28,490 nt of DNA from Desulfobacter curvatus DSM 3379 (lineage in GTDB: Bacteria > Desulfobacterota > Desulfobacteria > Desulfobacterales > Desulfobacteraceae), in contig NZ_KB893102.1 of NCBI RefSeq assembly GCF_000373985.1, positions 1 to 28,490 of the forward strand, in the 5' to 3' direction. Under the pieces are notes generated by a model that did not search any database, was not told where the DNA came from, and was given only the letters and a program-made list of their open reading frames with translations. The translations under genes and the position numbers were made by a program. Shown piece after piece: positions 1 to 6,963 of this stretch (its first letter is position 1; each line of letters opens with the position of its first letter).

Positions 1-177
1 GTAATCGAAACAGTTTCAAGCCTGGAATGGGGGAGAACTATGCCCGGACGGAATGAAAATCTTCGGTACAGGCCATGGTTTGTGTAGGAAGAACTACCTT
101 TCCGATGCCTTCTGAAAGAAGGAAAGGCGGAATTTTCCCAAAAAGGAGTGGGCGGAACAACTTCGGCCGACCTTTTA
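1..177. other. Left edge, no assignable gene
   Basis: No complete gene is visible. The plus strand is open from base 1 to a TAG at 85-87; the 28 residues end in LRYRPWFV and could be the C-terminus of a protein starting outside the window, but I do not recognise it. A compact hairpin follows: arms 108-113 and 117-122 with an outer CCTTT/AAAGG pair at 97-101 and 123-127, without a T-run, so it is not a clear terminator. Given the transposase fragment next to it, this may be insertion-sequence scar DNA, which is inference. Confidence 0.3.
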
Positions 178-363
178 TTATTTATGCGTCAGCACTGAAT
201 TACAGAAGGGACATTTGCCGTCTGCGTCAAAATGTGATTCAATACATTCGACAACCTGACTATCATCGGAGAGATATGTAAGGGCATTCAGCAAGCTACT
301 TCGTTGACGATGATCCATTTCGGTGATTTTAAGCAATAATTGTGAAAAGTCTTTATTTTTCAT
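178..363 (-). pseudogene. Truncated IS1595-type transposase, N-terminal fragment
   Basis: The 61-residue minus-strand product starts at the ATG at 363-361, preceded by a strong GGAGG at 373-369. It matches the opening of IS1595-family transposases: a helical start, the stretch HRQRSSLLNAL, and then the first half of the zinc ribbon (CPFC near the C-terminus). The frame stops right after the first CxxC pair, so the second zinc-binding pair and the whole DDE catalytic domain (family length roughly 300 residues) are absent. Nothing resembling the remainder appears between base 1 and 177. It is read as a dead IS remnant at the edge of the locus. The family assignment is from memory of the family pattern; a small zinc-ribbon protein is the less likely alternative. 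Confidence 0.6.
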
Positions 364-850
364 GATTTCCTCCTTCTTGGAGTATATCCAAAAGATAGAA
401 ATCATTTATTGAGTTTCAACATTTAAAGGGAACATAGCCATTAAAAAACTGCCTATTTTTTGTGTAATAAAACTATTTAAAACCATAACCTTTTTTTCAT
501 AATTTCTGTATTAATCTTCCCTCCCCCCCACGGTTGGATATCTACCATAGAGAACCTGTTTTTCTTTTCGGCACCCTAAATCTATTTTTAACTGCAAGAA
601 TTAATAAAAAGCCACAAAAAAACATTATACTTGACTATTTGGTGTCATTTTTGCTTTAGATGCAATAAATTATTAAAATTATGAAAACGAATAACCAAAC
701 AGCCACAAAGAAATATCTTAAAAATTATAGCAGGGTTGCGTACTTAACATTTTTTTATTAGTCTTCAAGGATTCTTTATTGATTTGCGTCCCCTCAAAGA
801 AAACATTTTTAAAATTTGATGAGTTGTTTTCAATTGAGCTATAAAAAGGA
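364..850. other. AT-rich gene-free stretch upstream of the locus
   Basis: No supported gene on either strand. The stretch is AT-rich with many A and T runs and one C-rich patch (about 522-530). A TTGACT at 631-636 has no convincing -10 box at normal spacing. The 9-mer AGCCACAAA occurs twice (610-618 and 701-709). It probably carries the promoter for the genes starting at 851, but I cannot point to it with confidence. Confidence 0.4.
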
Positions 851-1579
851 ATGTCTGTGAGTTCATCCGACACCGCCTATTCCCGGAAAAAATGGAAAAA
901 TATGGACTTGCTGATCCCCTATGCAGCACCGTATTTTGCATATGTGTTTTTTTCTTCCGCCCTGCATGATAAACTATCCGAAGAAATCATATATACAATA
1001 AAGCTGGTGATTGTGTCCGGACTTTTGATCTGGGCCTGGAAATGGTATATTCCCTTAACCGGCCCCAAAAATAAATGGATATCCTGTTTATGGGGAATCG
1101 TTTTCGGGACTATCGGCCTGGTGGTGTGGTGCGGTTTATATGCCCCCTTTACAAACCCTGGGGATGGTGCGGCGCAGTGGTCTGCTCTTGGATTCGCCCT
1201 AAGGCTTTTGACGGCCGGTTTTGTGGTACCCGTTTTTGAAGAGTTGTTCATGCGCGGATTCGTCTTCCGGGTGGCCCTGCAATGGGATCTTCTGCGCAGG
1301 CAAAACACGCAGAACGCCTTTTCTGCGGCCCTGGATAAGGTTAGTATTTTTGATGTAACACCGGGGCAGTGGACCGTTTACGCCATTGTGATTTCAACTA
1401 TCATTTTTGCTGCCGGTCATCTTGTTACCGAATGGCCCGCAGCTATTGCCTACGGTCTGCTCATGGCCCTTTTATGGATATTAAGAAAAGATCTGATTTC
1501 CTGCATTGTCGCCCACGGGGTGACCAATATCGGTCTGGCACTTTATGTCTATTATTTCGGGCACTGGGAACTTTGGTAA
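851..1579 (+). CDS. CPBP/CAAX-like intramembrane protease, exosortase-associated (TIGR03008-like)
   Basis: A 242-residue multi-pass membrane protein with the CPBP (Abi) intramembrane endopeptidase signature: EELFMRG gives the EExxxR motif (E130, E131, R135), a second motif has H190 in the segment AAGHLVTEWPAA, and a third has H222 and N226 (AHGVTN). Six or more hydrophobic segments span residues 20-240. CAAX-protease-like proteins of this size are known members of PEP-CTERM/exosortase loci (TIGR03008), and the context here fits. Substrate is unknown; processing of sorted proteins or of a locus component is inference. Start: AAGGA at 846-850 touches the ATG at 851, too close for normal use, whereas GTG at 857 lies 6 bases downstream, so the true start may be 857. 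The next gene follows after 44 bases on the same strand. Confidence 0.85.
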   Translation: MSVSSSDTAYSRKKWKNMDLLIPYAAPYFAYVFFSSALHDKLSEEIIYTIKLVIVSGLLIWAWKWYIPLTGPKNKWISCLWGIVFGTIGLVVWCGLYAPFTNPGDGAAQWSALGFALRLLTAGFVVPVFEELFMRGFVFRVALQWDLLRRQNTQNAFSAALDKVSIFDVTPGQWTVYAIVISTIIFAAGHLVTEWPAAIAYGLLMALLWILRKDLISCIVAHGVTNIGLALYVYYFGHWELW

Positions 1580-1623
1580 GGACTGCTTGCGATCAACAGA
1601 TAGTAAACATCAAGGAATATTAT

Positions 1624-2661
1624 ATGCGTTTCACACTGATTCAGCAAAATTTAAAAGAGAATCCACGATCCTGGTTGATCACCGGATGCGCCGGGTTCAT
1701 TGGCTCTAATCTTCTGGAAACTCTGCTGAATCTTGGGCAAACGGTAACCGGTCTGGATAATTTTTCCACAGGATTTCAACATAATCTGGACCAGGTTAAA
1801 GAGTCAGTGGGTCTCCAAGCATGGCAGAACTTTTCATTTATTGAAGGAGACATCACCAGTGCCGCCACCTGCGCAGCAGCCTGCAAAGGGCAGGATTATG
1901 TACTTCACCAGGCCGCTTTGGGTTCCGTTCCCAGATCCGTTGCCGATCCCTTGACTACCAATGAAAATAACATTACAGGCTTTTTAAACATGCTGACAGC
2001 AGCCCGGGACGCGAATGTAAAGCGGTTTGTATATGCTGCGTCAAGCTCCACCTATGGGGATCATCCAAAACTTCCCAAACAAGAGGAGAATATCGGCAAT
2101 CCTCTTTCCCCCTATGCCGTGACAAAACTGGTCAATGAACTGTACGCCCGGGTGTTTGCTTCCACCTACGGATTCAAAAGCATCGGATTGCGATACTTTA
2201 ATGTGTTCGGCCGCCGCCAGGACCCTAACGGGGCTTATGCCGCAGTAATCCCTTTATGGTTTGGTGCATTGATCCGTAAAAATACGGTTTATATAAATGG
2301 GGACGGTGAAACCAGCCGGGATTTCTGTTTCATCGATAATTGCGTTCAGGCCAATCTGCTGGCTGCAACTGCCGGAGATGACGCTGCCGACCAGGTATAT
2401 AATGTCGCGTTTGGGCAACGCACTACGTTAAATCAGCTGTTTTCATTAATCCGCGATCGGGTAGCCGAGACTTTGCCGGACCGAGCCGGCGTAACTGCGA
2501 AATACAGGGATTTCAGGCCGGGAGATGTTCGTCATTCCCTGGCAGATATATCCAAGGCCCGGGAACTTCTGGGATACAACCCGCAATGCTCGGTTAAGGA
2601 CGGCCTCGATATGGCGGCACTCTGGTACATGAACCATTTAAATAGTTCGGAAAAGGAATAA
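1624..2661 (+). CDS. wbpP: UDP-N-acetylglucosamine 4-epimerase (WbpP/TviC type SDR)
   Basis: A 345-residue extended short-chain dehydrogenase. It has the NAD-binding GCAGFIG (residues 21-27), the catalytic S141-S142-T143 region (SSSTYGD), and YAVTK with Y164 and K168. The stretches ENIGNPLSPYAVTK and RYFNVFGRRQDPNGAY are typical of the WbpP/TviC group, which interconverts UDP-GlcNAc and UDP-GalNAc in the cytoplasm. The reading frame is open further upstream to 1369, but that part overlaps the preceding gene and looks non-coding; ATG 1624 has AAGGAA 8 bases before it and starts just ahead of the Rossmann fold. Its stop overlaps the next ATG (TAATG), so the two are translationally coupled. With the TviB-type dehydrogenase at 12994 it would produce UDP-GalNAcA. 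UDP-Glc/UDP-GlcA epimerase activity is the main alternative. Confidence 0.9.
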   Translation: MRFTLIQQNLKENPRSWLITGCAGFIGSNLLETLLNLGQTVTGLDNFSTGFQHNLDQVKESVGLQAWQNFSFIEGDITSAATCAAACKGQDYVLHQAALGSVPRSVADPLTTNENNITGFLNMLTAARDANVKRFVYAASSSTYGDHPKLPKQEENIGNPLSPYAVTKLVNELYARVFASTYGFKSIGLRYFNVFGRRQDPNGAYAAVIPLWFGALIRKNTVYINGDGETSRDFCFIDNCVQANLLAATAGDDAADQVYNVAFGQRTTLNQLFSLIRDRVAETLPDRAGVTAKYRDFRPGDVRHSLADISKARELLGYNPQCSVKDGLDMAALWYMNHLNSSEKE

Positions 2662-3887
2662 TGATACGTTTTCTTATTGGTACGTTGGCAGCTTTTATTT
2701 CTTTTTTTATTTTTGTCCTGCCGGCCTCTGGATTGTCACCGGATGAAGTACTTGTTATTGCCAATCGCAATGCGGCCAAAAGCCCGGGCCTGGCCGCCTG
2801 GTACATGGAGAAACGGCAGATCCCTAAGGAGAATCTGTTGCAGATATTTATCGCAGACAAAGAGACCTGCTCACGGGAAACTTATTTGACAAAAATCGTC
2901 CCCCCGGTCCGCCGTGCCCTGGAAAAAAATCGGAAAATCAGTGCCATCGTCACTATGTATGGACTTCCCCTAAAAATCTCTTCGCCAGGAATGACAAAGA
3001 ATGAGCAGATCCGGATGGACCGGTTGACGGCGCAAAAGAAAAAACTGGAGGCGCTTAAAGAAAAAAACGGGCAGTTAACCGAAGATCAAAAAAAAACACG
3101 GAGTCAGGTAAATAAAGAAATCAAACAATTCAAAATGTCCATGGACAAAATGGCATCTCTTGATTCTGAGTTAATGCTGATTAGAAAAGATAAATACACG
3201 CTTAACTTTTGGCTGCCAAATCCTTTTTTCCTGCCATGGCAATCGCGGAAAACAGCCATTGACAAATCAGATGTAATCATGGTCAGCCGTCTGGACGGGG
3301 CTGATGCCGACATTGTCAAACGGATTGTAAATGACAGTATCGAAGCTGAAATAAATGGCTTGCCCGGCACGGCATACTTTGATGCCAGATGGAAAGATCC
3401 CGGTCAAAAAAAAGTTTCCGGATATGGGCTTTATGATAAATCCATTCATAACGCCGCAGACCGTCTGAAAAAAAAGGGTGTGAAAGTAGTGCTGAATGAT
3501 AAGCAGGAGTTGTTTCAACCCGGAGAGTGCCCCAACGCAGCCCTTTACTGCGGCTGGTACAGCCTGGCCAACTATGTGGATGCTTTTACCTGGACAAAAG
3601 GGGCGGTTGGATTTCATATTGCAAGCTCGGAATGTTCTACGTTAAAACGTGAAAACAGCAATGTCTGGTGCAAAAAAATGCTGGATAACGGCATCGCCGC
3701 CACCATCGGGCCAGTGGGAGAACCCTATGTTCAGTCTTTCCCTCTGCCGGAAATCTTTTTTGATTTTCTGATTCAGGGGCAACTGACCTTGGCCGAGGCT
3801 TATCTGGTCAGCCTGCCGTATCTGTCCTGGAAACAGGTGCTTGTGGGGGATCCTTTGTACCGGGTAAACATAAGTACAAATGGATGA
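2661..3887 (+). CDS. Secreted TIGR03790 family protein (exosortase-associated, function unknown)
   Basis: A 408-residue protein with an N-terminal signal peptide (hydrophobic about 4-23, then SGLS). After it come LSPDEVLVIANRN, the segment AIVTMYGLPLKI (95-106), VSRLDGADAD (208-217), GLPGTAYFDARW (233-244), a late GAVGFHIASS (314-323), the GIAATIG stretch (344-350) and a terminal VGDPLYRV (395-402). This is the pattern of the TIGR03790 family, known only from genomes with exosortases and of unknown function. Residues about 115-168, charged and helical, look like a coiled-coil insertion between the first core block and the rest. The length of about 400 residues is normal. It is coupled to the epimerase by a one-base overlap. 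A distant, much longer relative is encoded at 19135-21177. Confidence 0.85.
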   Translation: MIRFLIGTLAAFISFFIFVLPASGLSPDEVLVIANRNAAKSPGLAAWYMEKRQIPKENLLQIFIADKETCSRETYLTKIVPPVRRALEKNRKISAIVTMYGLPLKISSPGMTKNEQIRMDRLTAQKKKLEALKEKNGQLTEDQKKTRSQVNKEIKQFKMSMDKMASLDSELMLIRKDKYTLNFWLPNPFFLPWQSRKTAIDKSDVIMVSRLDGADADIVKRIVNDSIEAEINGLPGTAYFDARWKDPGQKKVSGYGLYDKSIHNAADRLKKKGVKVVLNDKQELFQPGECPNAALYCGWYSLANYVDAFTWTKGAVGFHIASSECSTLKRENSNVWCKKMLDNGIAATIGPVGEPYVQSFPLPEIFFDFLIQGQLTLAEAYLVSLPYLSWKQVLVGDPLYRVNISTNG

Positions 3888-4000
3888 AAAATCATCCGTC
3901 AGAATACTCGAAGAATATTTGTTGCCCGATAAGATAAAACGATGTCAGTCTCTGATAATGAGGAAAGATAGGCGATGGGTTTGGGTACCCCCTTAATTCA

Positions 4001-4030
4001 TTGACGCTAAAAGTATATAAATGTTATATA
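4001..4030 (+). promoter_or_regulatory. Candidate sigma-70 promoter
   Basis: TTGACG at 4001-4006 (5 of 6 to the -35 consensus) is followed after 18 bases by TATATA at 4025-4030 (4 of 6 to the -10 consensus). It lies about 260 bases upstream of the ATG at 4290, leaving a long leader. The -10 box lies within the dyad at 4013-4031, so a protein bound there would block it. Assignment is by eye only. Confidence 0.3.
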
Positions 4031-4031
4031 C
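4013..4031. promoter_or_regulatory. Perfect inverted repeat, possible operator
   Basis: GTATATAA, a 3-base spacer ATG, then TTATATAC: an exact 8-bp dyad overlapping the candidate -10 box. Its short spacer and AT-rich arms fit a DNA-binding dimer site better than an RNA hairpin. AT-rich symmetry can also arise by chance in this composition. Confidence 0.3.
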
Positions 4032-4089
4032 ATTGTTTATTTGTGTGATACGGGATTTCCACCCCCCAATTTTTATATGAAAGAACTGA

Positions 4090-4105
4090 ACGAACCGGTT
4101 CGTTT
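4090..4105. promoter_or_regulatory. Perfect 16-bp palindrome, possible operator
   Basis: AACGAACCGGTTCGTT is identical on both strands and stands out as GC-containing symmetry inside an AT-rich gap, 185 bases before the chain-length gene. An uninterrupted 16-bp palindrome is typical of binding sites of dimeric repressors (LacI- or TetR-like). I see no second copy elsewhere in the window and no repressor gene beside it. Confidence 0.4.
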
Positions 4106-4289
4106 CTTTCATTATTTGTTGTGGCCCAACCTCGGTGAAAGACCAGGTCGGTCATGGCTGTTATTGAGAAATTTTTATTCAAGTTCTTTTTATGCATAAT
4201 AGAACATTGACAAACGGACAGAATCGGAGAACAAATATTACCATTTGTTTTTATAATAAAAAGCGTTTTAATTTTATTCAGGAATAAAT

Positions 4290-5927
4290 ATGGCCGATCC
4301 GTTCCAATCTCAAATTCAAATCAAACCCGATTACATTATTGATGTCCTTATCCGGGGACGCTGGTTTCTGATTGTCCCTTTGTGTATTTCTTTGACATTG
4401 GGGCTTGGGATGACCCTGACGGCTAAAAAGTCTTACCAAGCCAGCACATCGATCCTTGTTCAGCCCCAACGGGTTCCCACCAACTATATAAGATCTGTTG
4501 TATCGTCCAGTATCGGCGAGCGGATCAGCACCATTTCCCAGCAGGTATTGAGCCGCAGTAATCTTGAGCAAATCATTGACCAGTTCGGTTTGTACGAAGA
4601 TAGTGTCGGCATGTACCAGGAAGATAAAATAGACGGGTTGAGAAAACGTATAAAGGTTAATATTGATCATGCCAGACAAGGTGCAGAAGCCTTTTCCATT
4701 TCTTTTACCGGCAGTGAACCGCAACGGGTAATGCGGGTTGCCAATACTCTGGCGTCATATTTTATGGATGAAAACCTTAAGGTCCGGGAGGCCCAAGCCA
4801 TAGGCACCAGTGAATTCCTTGACGCAGAATTGGATAAAACCAAAAAACGGCTTGAGGAAAAAGAACAGAATCTTGCGGCATTCAGGTCAAAGTATATTGG
4901 CGGCTTACCTGACGAATTGGATACCAATTTGCGTACTTTGGACCGCATGCAGCAGGAGATCACTGATAAAGGGTTGCTTTTAAGGGAAATCAACAATTCA
5001 ATCAATCAACTCAATTCCCAAATTTCATCCATGGCTGCTCAAAAGAATAATTCCGGTATGAATGGTAATGATTTTCAAGATTTTGATTTTGATGAATTAG
5101 AGGCAGGAGAGGATGCCGATCTCCAGGCAGCTCAAGCCCAATACGAATCGCTTTTACTCCGATATACCGAAAAGCATCCGGATGTCAAAAAACTAAAACG
5201 GGTTATAGAAAAATTGAAGGAAGATATCGAAGCGGAAAAGGCGAAGAAAGAGAAGGAACAATCCTCAGACGAACCCGGGGATGATGTCCTGCCGGACATG
5301 GCTTGGGATCCTGTGGCCCCTTTGCGGGCCCAACGGGATCAACTCGCCGCTGAAGCGAATAATATCAAGGGCGAGATCTCAGCAATTCAGGAAAAAATGA
5401 AAATTTATCAGCAACGCGTCGAAGACACGCCTAAACGAGAACTTGAACTCCAGTCTTTGACCCGGGACTACGGTAATATCCAGGACGTGTACAACTCTCT
5501 TCTGGACAGAAAACTGGAAGCTGAATTATCCGTTAACATGGAAAAAAAACAAAAAGGAGAGCAGTTCCGAATTCTGGATTATGCCCGCCTGCCGGAAAAA
5601 CCAATTTCTCCCAATGTGAAACTAATGTTTTTATTGTCCATAGCCGGGGGCCTTGGAATGGGTGGCGGTGTAATTTTTTTAAAAGAGTTGCTTAACTTTT
5701 CTGTCATCCGGCGGGAGGATCAGATTGAAACCGAGCTAGGGCTTCCGATTTTGGCATCAATCCCCCCACTGGAGAAACCGGGTGGCAGGACGAAAAAAAA
5801 GGTTGAATGGATCATGTTCACCTGCTGTTGCAGCTATGCAGCTGTGTTCCTGGCATTTTTTGCAATATTGAACCATAAAGGCCTGGATCGGACAATCAAT
5901 TTTATAAAAACAACACTCAGTTTATAA
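4290..5927 (+). CDS. Polysaccharide chain-length determinant, XrtA-type (Wzz/PCP family)
   Basis: A 545-residue inner-membrane co-polymerase. It has a Wzz domain with a first membrane segment at about 24-44, a long periplasmic charged region with coiled coils (about 170-240 and 270-410, with an acidic linker rich in E, K and D), the proline-rich signature RLPEKPISPN (about 433-442) and a second membrane segment at 446-466. A third hydrophobic segment (507-527) near the C-terminus is typical of the exosortase-associated subgroup (TIGR03007-like). It lacks a fused kinase; the kinase is the next gene, 18 bases downstream, as in two-component PCP-2a systems. It controls polymer length with the kinase and polymerase. 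ATG 4290 is preceded by AGGAA at a suitable distance. Confidence 0.9.
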   Translation: MADPFQSQIQIKPDYIIDVLIRGRWFLIVPLCISLTLGLGMTLTAKKSYQASTSILVQPQRVPTNYIRSVVSSSIGERISTISQQVLSRSNLEQIIDQFGLYEDSVGMYQEDKIDGLRKRIKVNIDHARQGAEAFSISFTGSEPQRVMRVANTLASYFMDENLKVREAQAIGTSEFLDAELDKTKKRLEEKEQNLAAFRSKYIGGLPDELDTNLRTLDRMQQEITDKGLLLREINNSINQLNSQISSMAAQKNNSGMNGNDFQDFDFDELEAGEDADLQAAQAQYESLLLRYTEKHPDVKKLKRVIEKLKEDIEAEKAKKEKEQSSDEPGDDVLPDMAWDPVAPLRAQRDQLAAEANNIKGEISAIQEKMKIYQQRVEDTPKRELELQSLTRDYGNIQDVYNSLLDRKLEAELSVNMEKKQKGEQFRILDYARLPEKPISPNVKLMFLLSIAGGLGMGGGVIFLKELLNFSVIRREDQIETELGLPILASIPPLEKPGGRTKKKVEWIMFTCCCSYAAVFLAFFAILNHKGLDRTINFIKTTLSL

Positions 5928-5945
5928 TGCCGGGAATTTAAAATT

Positions 5946-6779
5946 TTGGGAAAGATATTTAAGGCGCTAAAAAAAGTAGAGAATAAGGCAACACCCGAAA
6001 AAGGACTTGCATCGGATGATGATTCAGGCAACCCCGATTCCGGACAAATAGAGGCAATAACTCGACCCCGTTCCAGGCGCACAAATCCAGATCTTATCAC
6101 AGACAGCGCCCCCCATTCGTCGGCTTCGGAGCAGTTCCGGTTGTTAAAAAACAATATTTTATTTCCTGAAAAAGGGAATCCGCCAAAAACAATCATGATA
6201 ACAAGCGCCTCTCCCCATGAAGGCAAATCCTTTGTGGCGGCCAATCTTGCCGTAAGCATAGCCCAAAGTATTGATGAGCATGTTCTTCTAATAGACTGCG
6301 ATCTCAGGGCTCCTACGATCCATACGTTTTTTGGCTTTGAAGATGAAGAGCAGGGTTTGAGCGATTACTTGGCAAATAAGAGACCGCTGTCTTCTGTTCT
6401 TAAAAAAGCATCCGTAAACAAACTGACGATCTTAACCGCAGGGCAGATTCCATCTAATCCGTCAGAACTTCTGTCTTCAGATCAGATGCGCCGTCTGCTC
6501 CATGAAGTTAAGCTGCGTTACAATGATAGATATATCATTATTGATACCTCGCCTCCTTATATCACATCAGAGACCAATGCCATTGCCCGGTTTGTAGATG
6601 GTATTGTTCTGGTTATCCGGCAGGGGAAAACACGGACCAAGGAGATTGCCGACATTCTGGATATTTATGGCCGGGAAAAAGTGTTGGGGGTTGTTACGAA
6701 TTTCTCAAGGAAAAAAATCGGCTACGGATATGGATATAATAAAATCGGTCATGAATACGGATATCATCAGCAAAGGTGA
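5946..6779 (+). CDS. CpsD/CapB-type tyrosine autokinase (exosortase-associated BY-kinase)
   Basis: A 277-residue cytoplasmic bacterial tyrosine kinase. Walker A is SASPHEGKS (about 87-95, K94), Walker A' is VLLIDCDLRAP (113-123) and Walker B is YIIIDTSPP (196-204). The C-terminus is a tyrosine cluster (Y260, Y262, Y264, Y271, Y273), the usual autophosphorylation tail. SASEQFRLLKNNI (59-71) is the family's activator-contact region. The start is TTG at 5946: the protein opens MGKIFKALKK, the normal beginning in this subgroup, and no ATG fits. Only a weak GGGA lies upstream. It acts with the chain-length protein just before it. Eight bases after the critical tail the reading frame ends at a MITE-like insertion. 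Confidence 0.92.
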   Translation: MGKIFKALKKVENKATPEKGLASDDDSGNPDSGQIEAITRPRSRRTNPDLITDSAPHSSASEQFRLLKNNILFPEKGNPPKTIMITSASPHEGKSFVAANLAVSIAQSIDEHVLLIDCDLRAPTIHTFFGFEDEEQGLSDYLANKRPLSSVLKKASVNKLTILTAGQIPSNPSELLSSDQMRRLLHEVKLRYNDRYIIIDTSPPYITSETNAIARFVDGIVLVIRQGKTRTKEIADILDIYGREKVLGVVTNFSRKKIGYGYGYNKIGHEYGYHQQR

Positions 6780-6782
6780 TTA

Positions 6783-6941
6783 GTGCCATGGGAATTTTAA
6801 AATCCATCAGATGGTTTATCTTTCTACCCATTTTCTTCCTTACATCAATGGGCAAATATCTCAAGATGAGCCTATTGGCGTACCTCCAATGCAGAAACAA
6901 GACCGTCACCTCTTTAATTGATTTTAAAATCCCCATGGCAC
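6783..6941. mobile_element. MITE-like element, 159 bp, 22-bp terminal inverted repeats, TTA duplication
   Basis: The left end (6783-6804) begins GTGCCATGGG and the right end (6920-6941) is its reverse complement, matching at 21 of 22 positions with a single A/G difference. Both sides are flanked by TTA (6780-6782 and 6942-6944), a plausible 3-bp target duplication. Removing the element with one TTA leaves the kinase stop codon about 20 bases from the next ATG, with AGGAG (6949-6953) intact, which is the spacing of the neighbouring genes. Short frames opening MGILKSI and closing DFKIPMAL run on both strands; they are mirror images of the repeats and not evidence of a gene. No transposase is inside, so it would be a non-autonomous element; 3-bp TNA duplications occur in part of the IS5 family, but the parent is unknown. 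Confidence 0.7.
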
Positions 6942-6963
6942 TTAAAACAGGAGTTTCTTAAAA

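Larger units (their letters stand above)
3888..4289 (+). promoter_or_regulatory. 402-bp gene-free control region upstream of the chain-length gene
   Basis: No gene is supported on either strand. The region holds several symmetric elements: GGATGA/TCATCC with an AAAA loop at 3882-3897 (overlapping the stop of the preceding gene, no T-run, so at best a weak terminator), a perfect dyad at 4013-4031, a perfect 16-bp palindrome at 4090-4105, and TATGCATA at 4191-4198 inside a GTTCT/AGAAC pair (4183-4205). A TTGACA at 4207-4212 and a TATAAT at 4252-4257 are each good hexamers but are not spaced as one promoter. It most likely starts the Wzz-kinase-transferase operon. Confidence 0.55.

Noticed and set aside
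406..850. Sigma-54 promoter (TGGCAC-N5-TTGC) upstream of the locus
   Set aside because: No match to the -24/-12 pattern was seen here or in the 3888-4289 gap.
1369..1623. Upstream extension of the epimerase frame
   Set aside because: It overlaps the protease gene and has a Cys/Arg-rich non-coding look; ATG 1624 with AAGGAA starts right before the NAD-binding fold.
3882..3897. Terminator after the TIGR03790 gene
   Set aside because: The GGATGA/TCATCC stem overlaps the stop codon and lacks a following T-run, so it is not a convincing terminator.
4031..4289. Cyclic-di-GMP riboswitch in the long leader before the chain-length gene
   Set aside because: I looked for the conserved GEMM core and its flanking stems and did not find them; only short dyads are present.
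6776..6961. Small 61-residue plus-strand frame and its minus-strand mirror between kinase and transferase
   Set aside because: The shared ends (MGILKSI, DFKIPMAL) on both strands are produced by the inverted repeats of the MITE-like element, so neither is likely to be a gene.
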